A stretch of DNA of 64,000 nucleotides from Thalassoglobus sp. JC818 (GCF_040717535.1 NZ_JBFEFI010000002.1:1-64000); one strand, 5' to 3'; shown: positions 17,592 through 26,746, counted from the first letter of the stretch. The notes: a model not told the origin generated them from the letters alone. Program-made: numbers and translations.

Positions 17592-18918
17592 AGCCGTCCA
17601 ATTGGGTCACGCGGCCAGTGCTGTCGCCGAGTTGATCGACTTTCACGTTCATTCGATCAAGCATGGACAGGAACAAATTGTTCATCGGAGTCTCTTCTTC
17701 ATACCGCACATGTCGACCGGTCTGAATCGTTCCATTGCCTCGACCAGCGACCAAAATCGGCAGATCTTCATGGCGATGTCGGTTGGCATCACTCAGAGCG
17801 GAACCGTAGAGCACCATCGAGTGATCCAACAACGTTCCGTCGCCTTCTTTCACGCTCTTCAGTTTGTCGAGGAAGTAGGAAAACTGCTTCACTGAGTACT
17901 CGTCGATCTTCTGCAGCTGAGCAACTTTTTCCTCTTCGTTGCGGTGATGCGACAACTGGTGATGGCCACCGTTGACTCCCAACTCTTTGAACGTTCGATT
18001 GCTTCCGGAGTTGGCCAACATGAACGTAAAGACTCGGGTTGTATCTGTCTGGAAAGAGAGAACAATCAAGTCGTACATCAGTCGCACGTGCTCTGCCCAA
18101 TCGGAAGGCACGCCGTCAGGGATGTCCAAATCAGGACGCGCTCGACTCGCCTGATCTTCTGAACGTTCGATCCGCTGTTCGATCTCGCGAACACTTGTGA
18201 AGTACTCGTCGAGCTTCCGCTGATCGTTCGCACCGAGTCGATTCTTCAGTTTCTTCGAGTCAGCACTCACAAAGTCAAGAATACTCTTGCGATAGAAGTT
18301 TCGCTCCTGGACTGCTTTGTGATCTTCTCCCCGACCAAAGAGTCGCTCGAAGGCCAGTTTGGGCTGCACTTCTTTGGCGACCGGAGTCGTTGGAGTCTTC
18401 CAAGAGATGTTCGACTGGTAAGCACAGCTGTAGCCGGAATCGCAGCGGCCTGCTTGGCGACCGGCGTCAATTCCGACTTCGAGTGATGGAAGTTTCGTCT
18501 GATGACCAATCTGACTTGCAGCGATCTGGTCGACCGAAACTCCCACGTGAATGTCTGCTCCATCGGTTTTTCGCGGCTGTGAACCGGTCAAGAACGCGGC
18601 CGAATTTCTGGCGTGGTCTCCGCCTCCATCACCATTTGCTCGAGCTTTATCCTGAGCCAATCCGGTCAAGACGAGCAAATCTTTCTGATGTGCGGCGAGT
18701 GGTTTGAGTGTGCGTGGCAAGTCAAACTGAGCCCCGACCTGACCTGGAGTCCAGTCCTTCATGATGGCCCCGTTGGGGAAGAAGACAAACCCCATGCGAT
18801 TGCCAGCGAGCATCTCTGGAGCTGCCCAGGCTTGAGACGGAACCATTGCATCGAGAATTGGCAAGCCAAGCGTGACGCCAAGACCTTGGATCATCGTTCG
18901 TCGTGAAAGAGTGTTCAT
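17590..18918 (-). CDS. DUF1552 domain-containing protein (Tat-exported)
   Basis: The 442-residue product starts with a twin-arginine signal (MNTLSRRTMIQGLGVTLGLP ... AWA). DUF1552 follows, with GFVFFPNGAIMKDWTPGQVG near the mature start and a metal-site-like segment in GGHHQLSHHRNEEEK. It belongs to the alkaline-phosphatase-like/DUF1501-related group that is paired with DUF1592 cytochromes throughout planctomycetes. The biochemical role is not established. The ATG at 18918 lies 16 nt after the stop of the DUF1592 gene, so the two form an operon ended by the terminator at 17435. The last residues (TQLDG) are followed by a TAG that is partly made by the edge of the dispersed repeat, so the insertion may have shortened or fixed the C-terminus. 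Confidence 0.92.
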   Translation of the reverse strand: MNTLSRRTMIQGLGVTLGLPILDAMVPSQAWAAPEMLAGNRMGFVFFPNGAIMKDWTPGQVGAQFDLPRTLKPLAAHQKDLLVLTGLAQDKARANGDGGGDHARNSAAFLTGSQPRKTDGADIHVGVSVDQIAASQIGHQTKLPSLEVGIDAGRQAGRCDSGYSCAYQSNISWKTPTTPVAKEVQPKLAFERLFGRGEDHKAVQERNFYRKSILDFVSADSKKLKNRLGANDQRKLDEYFTSVREIEQRIERSEDQASRARPDLDIPDGVPSDWAEHVRLMYDLIVLSFQTDTTRVFTFMLANSGSNRTFKELGVNGGHHQLSHHRNEEEKVAQLQKIDEYSVKQFSYFLDKLKSVKEGDGTLLDHSMVLYGSALSDANRHRHEDLPILVAGRGNGTIQTGRHVRYEEETPMNNLFLSMLDRMNVKVDQLGDSTGRVTQLDG

Positions 18919-18934
18919 CTCAGTACCTCGGTGT

Positions 18935-21379
18935 TCATTTACGAGTGATCGTCTGGGTAGTGGTACTTCTTCTCATCTGGAAAGGTGTTGACTTCACAAT
19001 CTGCAGCACCAGGGCTGAGAAGCGATCGTCTTCTTCCAGTTGATTTAAGATTTCGTCGACGGCACATCGGTCATAATACTCGACTCCTCGACCAATGGCA
19101 TACGTCAACAGCTTTTCAGTCAAACAGCGACCGAACTGTTCTTTTCTACGATTCAAAATTCCGACCAGTTCTTCCGGTCCGCGGAACGATTCCCCACTGG
19201 GGAGCTCACCCGAAGCATCGACCGGAAACTCTCCGTCTTTAGTTCGCCAACGACCGATCGGATCGAAATTTTCCAGACCGAATCCGATTCCATCCATCAA
19301 CACATGACACGATGCACAACCGGGATCTTGTCGATGCAGTTCGAGTTGCTCACGAAAAGAAAGTTTCAAATTCTCGGGTGCTGCTTCTTCGAGAGTCGGT
19401 ACGCTGGGAGGTGGATCAGGCGGAGGATCGTTGAGCAGATTCTCAAGCACCCATTGTCCCCGCTTCACTGGTGACGTTCGATTCGGATAGCTCGTCAAAG
19501 TCAGGATGCTGGGATTGGTCAGCACTCCGAGCCGCGGCTCATTCTTGAACTGGACCTTTCGGAAGTCTTCTCCCTGAATCCCTTCGATGCCGTAGAGCTT
19601 TGCCAGTCGTTCGTTGAGGAACGTGTACCGTCCGTTCAACAAGTCGTAGATGCTTCGGTTCTCATTCACGACCGCGCCGAAGAACAATTCCGTCTCTTTC
19701 CACATGTCGGATCGGAGTTGTTCATCGAATTCCGGAAACAGCTTCGGATCCGGGGCGACTTCATCAGTGGCCAACCGACGCAGGCCGAGCCATTGTCCCG
19801 AGAAACTCTCAATGAGAGCTTTCGACTTCGGATCTTTAAGCATTCGTTCCGTTTGTTTCTTCAGAACATTCGGATCGCGGAGTCGCTTTTGTTTCGCGAG
19901 TTCGAAGAGTTCGTCATCGGGGAGGCTGCTCCACAAGAAATACGACAATCGCGAAGCGAGCGCGTAGTCGTCGAGCTGTTCGACTCCATTTCCAATCTGC
20001 TCGGAAGACTCGACTCGGAATAAAAACTCAGGAGAGACCAGCACCGCCTGAACGGCGATCTGCATCGCTCGTTCAAAGCCTTCATTTCTGTCAGTCGCCA
20101 GCTGAGCGAATTCAGCGTACCGCTGAATTTCTGCCGTCGTCACAGGTCGCCGAAACGCTCGCGGAAGAAAGTCTCGCAAATTTTCCGTCGCTGCCTGTCG
20201 AACCGATCGTGACCGAGAGGGCATAGTTCCAATCAGCGGATAGTCCTTTCGAATATCAGCGTTCATATCGAGTGGCCCCTCGATCGTGATATTGCGAACG
20301 TACAGATTTCGATCCTTTCGGCCGTCTGCTTCAGCATCGTAAAAATCGTTCAAGAACGTTGCCGAGACGACTTTCTTCCCAGCCCGTGATCGAATTTCGA
20401 ATGAGAAGTCGTTCGACTTTCGATGTCCTTCGATCTCGACAGTCCGCAGCGATTTCTCATCAACATGAATTTCCATTTTGGCTTGGTCAGAACCAGCTTG
20501 ATCGGCTTTGGCTTCGATCAGAATTTGATATCGACCGGGTGCTTTCAAGTCGAATTCAGCGATAACCGTCCCGCGAGATGGCATGACTTTCCAGCCACCA
20601 TCCGATCCATTCACCGACCCTTCTTTCTTGAGACGGTCTCCGGTCATCTCGACGAAAACGTAGTCGGGATGATGCGTTGGGATAGCTTGTTCGACGACCT
20701 GTTCGGCAGCGTTCAGATACTTCTCGATCAACAGCGGCGGAACCGAGAGAACATCACCAATATTGTCGAATCCATATCCAACGTCATCGGAAGGAAAGTC
20801 GTCAGACGGATGAAAGTCGACACCCAAGAGGTCGCGAACCGTATTGTCGTATTCTAACCGGTTCAGCCGACGAACAGTCACGCGGCCCGGCTCATGCTGT
20901 TGACTGCAATCCACGTAAAACAGCTGATGTTCCAGCCACTCGACGACTTTCTTTCGATCTTCTTCGTTTGGCTGATCAACCTCGGAAGGAGGCATCGCAC
21001 CCAGCTTCACTAAGTGCAGAACTTTGGTCCAGATTCCGCGGTCTTGCTTGAGCGCTTCTTCCTCTGCATAGCGGTGAAGACCGAAGTCGCCCTCTTGATA
21101 ACCGGAACTGTGACAGTCCGAGCAGTATGTCTGGAAGAATGGAAGAATCTCGGCCTTGAAGTCTCGTTCAGCAATCGGCTGAAGCGGCGAATCGGCAGCC
21201 AAGCAAGTTGAACTCTGGAAGCTCCCAGCCCCAATTCCGAATGCAAACGCAAAGAGCAGGGCAAAGTGAACTGACAAGGTAGAGAATGTCCGCGAACACG
21301 CTTCTGAACGAAAACATGGCGGGCTTACAATCAAAGCGTTGCAAGAATCTCGATCACTGTAGAGATCTTGGATCTTCAA
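18935..21379 (-). CDS. DUF1592 domain-containing cytochrome-like protein (DUF1587/1592/1588/1585/1595)
   Basis: The 814-residue exported protein has the planctomycete order of domains. First is a cytochrome c-like segment with heme motif CSDCH (in FFQTYCSDCHSSGYQEGDFG). Next come DUF1587 (RLNRLEYDNTVRDLLGVDF), a carbohydrate-binding-like insert (PGRYQILIEAKADQAG), DUF1595/1592 (FLPRAFRRPVTTAEIQRYAE, ALASRLSYFLWSSLPDDELF), and DUF1588 with a second CASCH motif (DPGCASCHVLMDGIGFGLEN). DUF1585 forms the end (LLTYAIGRGVEYYDRCAVD). Such proteins are presumed periplasmic multidomain cytochromes acting with DUF1552 partners on unknown substrates. The start is uncertain: TTG at 21379 gives a long leader before the signal helix, and TTG at 21277 (LSVHFALLFAFAFGIGAG) is also possible. 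Confidence 0.92.
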   Translation of the reverse strand: MKIQDLYSDRDSCNALIVSPPCFRSEACSRTFSTLSVHFALLFAFAFGIGAGSFQSSTCLAADSPLQPIAERDFKAEILPFFQTYCSDCHSSGYQEGDFGLHRYAEEEALKQDRGIWTKVLHLVKLGAMPPSEVDQPNEEDRKKVVEWLEHQLFYVDCSQQHEPGRVTVRRLNRLEYDNTVRDLLGVDFHPSDDFPSDDVGYGFDNIGDVLSVPPLLIEKYLNAAEQVVEQAIPTHHPDYVFVEMTGDRLKKEGSVNGSDGGWKVMPSRGTVIAEFDLKAPGRYQILIEAKADQAGSDQAKMEIHVDEKSLRTVEIEGHRKSNDFSFEIRSRAGKKVVSATFLNDFYDAEADGRKDRNLYVRNITIEGPLDMNADIRKDYPLIGTMPSRSRSVRQAATENLRDFLPRAFRRPVTTAEIQRYAEFAQLATDRNEGFERAMQIAVQAVLVSPEFLFRVESSEQIGNGVEQLDDYALASRLSYFLWSSLPDDELFELAKQKRLRDPNVLKKQTERMLKDPKSKALIESFSGQWLGLRRLATDEVAPDPKLFPEFDEQLRSDMWKETELFFGAVVNENRSIYDLLNGRYTFLNERLAKLYGIEGIQGEDFRKVQFKNEPRLGVLTNPSILTLTSYPNRTSPVKRGQWVLENLLNDPPPDPPPSVPTLEEAAPENLKLSFREQLELHRQDPGCASCHVLMDGIGFGLENFDPIGRWRTKDGEFPVDASGELPSGESFRGPEELVGILNRRKEQFGRCLTEKLLTYAIGRGVEYYDRCAVDEILNQLEEDDRFSALVLQIVKSTPFQMRRSTTTQTITRK

Positions 21380-21522
21380 GAATGCACCTGAGAATCAATA
21401 GGGACTTGAACTGGGCGGGGCTCAGGGAGCGATTCAAGTCAAAACAAAGGAGGGATTACCGAACTATACGACAAAGAGCGCTCGAGTGTCTAATGCTTTT
21501 CGTCAGTGCGTTCCCGAAAACC

Positions 21523-21539
21523 GCGGACGAAACGTCCGC
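21523..21539. repeat. Perfect hairpin GCGGACG-AAA-CGTCCGC (REP-like)
   Basis: A 7-bp perfect GC-rich stem with a 3-nt loop sits in the 236-bp spacer between the MoaD-like and DUF1592 genes, both on the minus strand. It has no T tract on either side, so it is not a typical terminator. The compact palindrome in an intergenic position resembles bacterial REP elements. I saw only one copy in this window. Confidence 0.45.
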
Positions 21540-21621
21540 TCCCCGCACGACCTGAATTCCTAAACATTGACTGAAGAACGACTTCCGCATTCGCAATACG
21601 GGAAATCTCCACCACAAGTGA

Positions 21622-21885
21622 TCACCCGCCTGACACACCGGGAACAAAGTGCACTTCGCTATCGGGGGGAACCTGTTCGAGCAATCCGTGGCTGCAAACT
21701 CGCGAATCGATCGCAACCGCGATCCCTTTCTTGAGACCGCCATTCTCACAAAGTCGGTCTCGCATTCCCGGAAATTGAGCTTCCAGTTGATCGATGACTT
21801 CCCGGACATTTCCAGCGTCCGTGTCGATGGATCGAACTCCTCCGGACAGCGAGCGAAGGGACGTCGGGATAAAAACGGTTGCCAC
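21622..21885 (-). CDS. MoaD/ThiS family sulfur-carrier protein
   Basis: The 87-residue product has the length and the beta-grasp pattern of ubiquitin-like sulfur carriers: MATVFIPTSLRSLSGG, a helix DAGNVREVIDQLEAQFPGMR, then SEVHFVPGVSGG. It ends in Gly-Gly, the residue pair that is adenylated and thiocarboxylated in MoaD and ThiS. The start is GTG with GGGAGAA five nt before it. No moaE, moeB or thi gene lies next to it. It could serve molybdopterin synthesis (compare the CoxM/CoxS-like genes at 50-52 kb), thiamine, cysteine or tRNA thiolation. Confidence 0.82.
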   Translation of the reverse strand: MATVFIPTSLRSLSGGVRSIDTDAGNVREVIDQLEAQFPGMRDRLCENGGLKKGIAVAIDSRVCSHGLLEQVPPDSEVHFVPGVSGG

Positions 21886-22008
21886 GATTCTTCTCCCGAT
21901 TCTGTGATTTCACTGCAAACAATGCCGAATCTGCCGTTGTATCGGTTCGGAAGGGTCAGTCAAAATGCGGCCCTTCGAATTCATCCTTATTGAGAGAAAT
22001 GACAGACC

Positions 22009-22551
22009 ATGGAATTTGTCGAAACGGATCTGCCAGGCGTTAAGCTTGTGAAACCGAAAGTCTTCGGCGATGAACGCGGTTTCTTTCTGGAATTGTACCA
22101 TCAGGGGAAGTTCAGCGAAGGGGGAATCCCGGACGCATTCGTTCAGGACAATATGTCCCGATCTCAAAAAGGAGTCCTGAGAGGGCTGCACTATCAGATT
22201 CAGCATCCGCAGGGGAAGCTGGTCATGGCCCTGCAGGGAGAGATTTTTGACGTAGCTGTCGACGTTCGAAAGAGCTCACCCCACTTCGGGAAATGGGTCG
22301 GAGCCACGCTTTCATCCGAGAATCGACACGCGCTGTACGTTCCTCCCGGATTTGCTCACGGATTCCTGGTTCTCTCCGAAACTGCAGAGGTTCTCTACAA
22401 GTGTACGGACCTGTATCATCCAGAGCACGAACGGTCACTAATCTGGAACGACTCCACAGTTGGAATCGAGTGGCCGAACGATTTGGAGCCGATCCTGTCC
22501 GCCAAAGATCAAAAAGGTCTGCCTCTGACAGAGGTCGAATGCTTCGACTGA
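22009..22551 (+). CDS. rfbC: dTDP-4-dehydrorhamnose 3,5-epimerase
   Basis: The 180-residue product is a full-length RmlC/RfbC cupin. It epimerises dTDP-4-dehydro-6-deoxyglucose at C3 and C5 on the way to dTDP-L-rhamnose. Family landmarks are FGDERGFFLELYHQGKF, DNMSRSQKGVLRGLHYQIQH with the catalytic His near residue 63, GEIFDVAVDVRKSSPHFGKW, and LYVPPGFAHGFLVLSE. The ATG at 22009 starts MEFVETDLPGVKLVKPKVF, the normal N-terminus. The other rml genes (rfbA, B, D) are not in the window. It lies 24 nt ahead of pdxA on the same strand. Confidence 0.95.
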   Translation: MEFVETDLPGVKLVKPKVFGDERGFFLELYHQGKFSEGGIPDAFVQDNMSRSQKGVLRGLHYQIQHPQGKLVMALQGEIFDVAVDVRKSSPHFGKWVGATLSSENRHALYVPPGFAHGFLVLSETAEVLYKCTDLYHPEHERSLIWNDSTVGIEWPNDLEPILSAKDQKGLPLTEVECFD

Positions 22552-22575
22552 CCCTCTGAAAGTGCTCGACCGATC

Positions 22576-23628
22576 ATGGATGCCGCGAAGTTGCCATATG
22601 TCGCCCTCACGATGGGCGATCCTGCAGGAGTGGGACCGGAGGTCATCGCGGGAGTGTTGGCCAGCCCAGAGACAGCTGCTCTTCCCGCACATCTGATTGT
22701 CGTCGGTGACTCGCAGCGTCTCGAACGTGCATCCAATCTCGTTGGATCGACGACTCCGATCATCGAGTGCAAATCGATTGAGGAAGCAAAACAACGCAGC
22801 GTCTCCGCGGACGGAACACGTGTCGCTGCGTGCTGGAATCCTTCACAGGCTGATCTGTCGCAAGTTCAGGATGGAACCATCAACGCCCAATCCGGGGCAG
22901 CGGCATATGATTGGCTCGTCGCAGCGACGGAAGCGGCCAAGTCCAGGATCATCGACGGAATCGTCACCGCTCCACTCAGCAAAGCAGCGCTCCACCTTGC
23001 TGGCCATCACTATCCAGGTCATACAGAAATCCTCGCCGAACGCTGTGGCGTGACAGATTTCGCGATGATGCTTTACTTACCGCAGGGGGAAATCGTCCGC
23101 TCCGAATTCGGATTGGGCGTCGCTCACGTCACGCTTCATACCTCAGTCGCCAGCGTCCCGGGGCTGATCTCCCAATCGGCAATCTCCGAGAAAATTGAAC
23201 TGATCCACGGATTCCTGAAGCGAGTTGGTGCTTCCGAACCTCGAATTGGAGTCTGTGCACTCAATCCACATGGAGGAGAATCGGGACTGTTCGGAAGAGA
23301 AGAAATCGAAATCATCGCTCCCGCCGTTGAAGCCAGCCAAGGGAAGGGAATTAATGCGAACGGTCCATTCCCGGCGGATACTCTTCTTCAACGCGCAGTC
23401 GCTGGCCGTTTCGATGGGGTCGTGGCCATGTATCACGATCAGGGACATATCGCTTTAAAGCTGGTCGGCTTTCAGAAGGCGGTTAACGTCACACTCGGTT
23501 TACCCATCGTCCGCACGAGCCCCAGCCACGGAACCGCTTACGACATCGCTTGGACGAATCAGGTCGACTCAGGCGGGATGAAAGAGGCACTCCGCGTCGC
23601 ACTGCAGCTCATTCAAACTCGCGACTGA
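22576..23628 (+). CDS. pdxA: 4-hydroxythreonine-4-phosphate dehydrogenase
   Basis: The 350-residue product is a complete PdxA, the NAD-dependent, metal-requiring enzyme of the DXP-dependent pyridoxal phosphate pathway. Motifs seen are ALTMGDPAGVGPEVIAGVL at the start, IVTAPLSKAALHLAGHHYPG followed by HTEILAE (metal-binding His), VCALNPHGGESGLFGREE, and the C-terminal AMYHDQGHIALKLVGF with GLPIVRTSPSHGTAYDIA. The close spacing to rfbC suggests co-transcription even though the pathways differ. Nothing in the active-site motifs is abnormal. Confidence 0.96.
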   Translation: MDAAKLPYVALTMGDPAGVGPEVIAGVLASPETAALPAHLIVVGDSQRLERASNLVGSTTPIIECKSIEEAKQRSVSADGTRVAACWNPSQADLSQVQDGTINAQSGAAAYDWLVAATEAAKSRIIDGIVTAPLSKAALHLAGHHYPGHTEILAERCGVTDFAMMLYLPQGEIVRSEFGLGVAHVTLHTSVASVPGLISQSAISEKIELIHGFLKRVGASEPRIGVCALNPHGGESGLFGREEIEIIAPAVEASQGKGINANGPFPADTLLQRAVAGRFDGVVAMYHDQGHIALKLVGFQKAVNVTLGLPIVRTSPSHGTAYDIAWTNQVDSGGMKEALRVALQLIQTRD

Positions 23629-23758
23629 GCACGAATCACCTGCAATCGCGGCACATTCGTCTGCACTCAATACGACAATCGTGTTACATTGATCGCTTGT
23701 CTTGACTCATTCCGTTTTCGTTTCGCGAGTTCGCAGCCACGCTCGGCAGAGGGACGCT

Positions 23759-24979
23759 ATGTACCGCACGGATGCTCTGATCTGTCTGATCACTTTGACA
23801 ACTCTCATCACCGCTCCTGAAGCTCTGCATGCTCAGGGTCGCGATCGATATTCGGCAGACCGGGAACGCATGGTCGAAGAATTCATCGTGGCTGAGGGTG
23901 TGGAAAACCCTCGCGTTGTCGAAGTCATGAGAAACGTTCCCCGACATCTCTTCGTGAAGCCCGAACATCGCCGATTAGCCTACTTCGATCAGGCACTCGA
24001 TATCGGTTTCAAGCAGACGATCTCGCCCCCGTTCATTGTCGCTTACATGACGGAAACGCTCGATCCTCAGCCCGAAGATAAAGTGCTCGAAATCGGAACC
24101 GGCAGCGGATATCAGGCAGCCGTTCTGTCTGGACTTGTCGACGAAGTCTACACGATTGAGATTGTCGAGCCGTTGGGCGAACGAACGCAACGGCTGCTCA
24201 AGCGGCTCGAATACGAAAACGTCCACTGCTTGATCGGTGATGGATACCAAGGTTGGCCGGAACACGCCCCATTCGACAAGATTATCGTCACTTGCTCACC
24301 CGAAAACGTTCCACAACCGCTGATCGAACAACTGAAAGAAGGGGGACGCATGATCGTCCCACTCGGTGAACGCTACCAACAAGTCTTTCATCTGTTCGAA
24401 AAAGTCGATGGGGAACTCAAACAGACAGAACTGATCCCCACGCTCTTCGTCCCGATGACTGGTCAGATGGAAGAACTACGGAAGGTCAAACCCGATCCGC
24501 TGAATCCAACGCTGGCGAATACCGGATTCGAAATCGACAGCAACGACGACGGCCTGGCAGACAGCTGGCACTATCAGCGCCGCTCCTCACTCAGCGAAGA
24601 TGCCTTTCGCGGGGAAAAAGCTCTGCGGTTCGAGAACAATGAACCGGGCCGAATGGCGCATATCCTTCAAGGACTCCCCATCGATGGATCGCAAGTTCCC
24701 AGAGTTAACCTCTCATGGGCGATGAAATCCCAGAACATTCGTCCCGGTCAGTCGACGCGTGAGTTGCCGGGAATCACGATTTACTTCTTCGACTCGAAAC
24801 GCATTCCCATCGACCGCGTGACTATGGGACCGTGGCTCGCTGATCAAGCTGACTGGAAAGAATTCTCTCGAGCGATCGACGTTCCGAGAGATGCACGAGA
24901 AGCCATTCTGCAAGCTGGCCTGAACGGTGCCACCGGCGTTCTCTATCTCGATGAACTCGAACTGACACCGCTCAGATAA
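23759..24979 (+). CDS. Exported protein-L-isoaspartate O-methyltransferase-like protein with extra C-terminal domain
   Basis: The ATG at 23759 has a strong AGAGGGA site ahead and opens a signal peptide (MYRTDALICLITLTTLITAP ... HAQ); an upstream TTG frame is less likely. The next 220 residues are a PCMT domain, which uses SAM to repair isoaspartyl residues. It includes FVKPEHRRLAYFDQALDIG, the SAM motif VLEIGTGSGYQAAVLSGL near residues 109-126, and GGRMIVPLGERYQQVFHLFE. The last 155 residues form a second domain that begins NTGFEIDSNDDGLADSWHY and ends ATGVLYLDELELTPLR. This is the outline of a jelly-roll carbohydrate-binding-like module. Export plus this fusion is unusual, because classical Pcm is cytosolic and about 210 residues long. 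Confidence 0.85.
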   Translation: MYRTDALICLITLTTLITAPEALHAQGRDRYSADRERMVEEFIVAEGVENPRVVEVMRNVPRHLFVKPEHRRLAYFDQALDIGFKQTISPPFIVAYMTETLDPQPEDKVLEIGTGSGYQAAVLSGLVDEVYTIEIVEPLGERTQRLLKRLEYENVHCLIGDGYQGWPEHAPFDKIIVTCSPENVPQPLIEQLKEGGRMIVPLGERYQQVFHLFEKVDGELKQTELIPTLFVPMTGQMEELRKVKPDPLNPTLANTGFEIDSNDDGLADSWHYQRRSSLSEDAFRGEKALRFENNEPGRMAHILQGLPIDGSQVPRVNLSWAMKSQNIRPGQSTRELPGITIYFFDSKRIPIDRVTMGPWLADQADWKEFSRAIDVPRDAREAILQAGLNGATGVLYLDELELTPLR

Positions 24980-24992
24980 TCACAGCTTCGCA

Positions 24993-25778
24993 TTATGACT
25001 GAGGAGGAACACCCAGCGACTTTCCTCCGTCGATCGCGATCGATGTTCCCGTCACCATCGCAGCGGCATCACTCGCGAGATACAGAATCGATTCTGCGAT
25101 CTCTGCCGGAGAAATCATCCGCTCATGCGCTCGAGCCAACGGACTGGCATCGATGAACATCTTCTCTGCCTTGGAACGATCCTGATGATCGCGAAGACCC
25201 TCTTCCATGATCTCAGTCTCTCCGACCGGGCCCGGGCAGACGCAATTCACACGAATCCTGTCGACTGAATGACACAATGCGAGGCTCTTTGTCAGCCCCA
25301 CCAGTGCCATCTTACTGATGGAATAAACCGGGTCATGTGCACGTGGCAGAAGCCCGGCGTTACTGGCGGTGTTGATCACCGATCCGCCACCCGTTTTGCG
25401 AAAGTGCGGAATCGCAAACTTCGTCCCGAAAAACGCAGCCTTCAAGTTGGTGTCGAGGCACCGATCCCAGTCCTCCTCCGACACCTCCGGAACCTGTTTG
25501 ACCATGATGATCCCCGCATTGTTCACGAGGATATCAAGTCGACGGGTCGACTCAGCTGCTTCGTCAATGAGCTGCGAAAGCTGGTCGAGCTTTTGGACAT
25601 CACAGATTCGTTCATGAATCCCGAGGCTCTCAAACTCGCTGGAAGTCTCGGCACGAAGCTGCACGTCGCCTGCAAAAACCCTTGCACCCGCACGGGACAA
25701 AGCAATGGCTGTCGCTCGTCCAATTCCGCTGCTCGCACCGGTCACGACTGCGGTCCGACCCGCAAGATTGATGTTCAT
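24993..25778 (-). CDS. SDR family NAD(P)-dependent oxidoreductase
   Basis: The 261-residue product is a classical short-chain dehydrogenase. The cofactor motif is TGASSGIG at residues 12-19, NNAG appears near 87-90, and the catalytic YSISK sits near 152-156. The C-terminus SDAAAMVTGTSIAIDGG is the standard family end. The substrate is unknown; relatives include 3-oxoacyl-ACP reductases, sugar dehydrogenases and alcohol dehydrogenases. It follows another SDR gene on the same strand by 66 nt, so the two are probably one operon, and it converges on the Pcm-like gene with 13 nt between stops. Confidence 0.92.
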   Translation of the reverse strand: MNINLAGRTAVVTGASSGIGRATAIALSRAGARVFAGDVQLRAETSSEFESLGIHERICDVQKLDQLSQLIDEAAESTRRLDILVNNAGIIMVKQVPEVSEEDWDRCLDTNLKAAFFGTKFAIPHFRKTGGGSVINTASNAGLLPRAHDPVYSISKMALVGLTKSLALCHSVDRIRVNCVCPGPVGETEIMEEGLRDHQDRSKAEKMFIDASPLARAHERMISPAEIAESILYLASDAAAMVTGTSIAIDGGKSLGVPPQS

Positions 25779-25844
25779 AATGCTGTTTCTTCAAGAAGCC
25801 TTCAATGAGATTATTTCACGACGCCGATGACAACACACCGTGAG

Positions 25845-26618
25845 TTATCGAGCTGTCCAACCACCATCAACAGTCACGAGGCTGCCGGTAACGTAGCTGG
25901 AAGCATCGCTCGCGAGGAAAATGGCCGCCCCCTGAATCTCTTCCAGGTTTCCCCAGCGATTCATTGCCACAGCGCCCACAATAAACTTCTTGGCCTCTTC
26001 GCTGTCAGCAATCGGTTCGTTCATCGGCGTCAGAAATGGACCCGGACAGATGGCGTTGCACGTGATTCCGGTCGGTGCCAGCTCCAGGCCGAGAGCTCGC
26101 GTCATTTGCACAACCGCCCCTTTGCTCGACGTGTAAGGAGTTCGATTCGCGAGCCCGACCAGCCCGAGAGTACTGGCCATGTTGATGATCCGCCCGTATC
26201 CCGCTTTCTTCATATGAGGGATGACCGACTTGCAGCAGATCCAGATTCCGTTCACGTTGATGTTTTGAACTTCCTGAAACTGTTCCAGCGTCAGGTCTTC
26301 AATCGATCCGCGAATATTGATTCCAGCGCTGTTGATCAGAACATCGACGCTTCCGAATTCCGAGACGGTCTCTTTGACGAGAGCGTCGATTTCCGACATT
26401 TTGGTCACGTCAGCAGAAACGCCCTTCGCTTGCACACTGAACTCTTTCGAGATTTCTTCAGCAGCTTCATTGGCCTCGTCAATGTGTCTGCTGACGAGAA
26501 CGACATTCGCACCTGCGGAAGCCAGTCCCGCAGCCATCGCCTTTCCAAGTCCTTTGGATCCACCGGTTACGATAGCTGTTCGACCTGACATGTTAAAGAG
26601 TTTGATTCCTGGAAGCAT
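25845..26618 (-). CDS. SDR family oxidoreductase
   Basis: The product from the ATG at 26618 has 257 residues and is a classical SDR. It has TGGSKGLGKAMAAGL for cofactor binding, NSAGIN, the YTSSKGAVVQMTRALGLELA catalytic helix, and SDASSYVTGSLVTVDGG at the end. Sequence features resemble gluconate 5-dehydrogenase/3-oxoacyl-ACP reductase-like SDRs, but the substrate cannot be assigned. A longer in-frame opening to 26720 starts with TTG and adds 34 residues with no family match, so I prefer 26618. It is the first gene of a two-SDR operon and divergent from the GT-C-like gene at 26747. Confidence 0.92.
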   Translation of the reverse strand: MLPGIKLFNMSGRTAIVTGGSKGLGKAMAAGLASAGANVVLVSRHIDEANEAAEEISKEFSVQAKGVSADVTKMSEIDALVKETVSEFGSVDVLINSAGINIRGSIEDLTLEQFQEVQNINVNGIWICCKSVIPHMKKAGYGRIINMASTLGLVGLANRTPYTSSKGAVVQMTRALGLELAPTGITCNAICPGPFLTPMNEPIADSEEAKKFIVGAVAMNRWGNLEEIQGAAIFLASDASSYVTGSLVTVDGGWTAR

Positions 26619-26746
26619 GATGGCGACTTTCGATGGACTCTGAAGATTTACAGGAAAAACGTAGCGGACCGTTGTTGTCTGGTCTCTGAGGATAGACGAT
26701 TCTGACGACAACAAAAACAAACCACTCTCGAACTTACTGTTTCGCT

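Noticed and set aside
17485-17975. Plus-strand open frames across 17485-17975 (up to 155 residues)
   Set aside because: They begin in repeat copy 1 and then run antisense to the DUF1552 gene, whose match to its family is clear; they are shadows.
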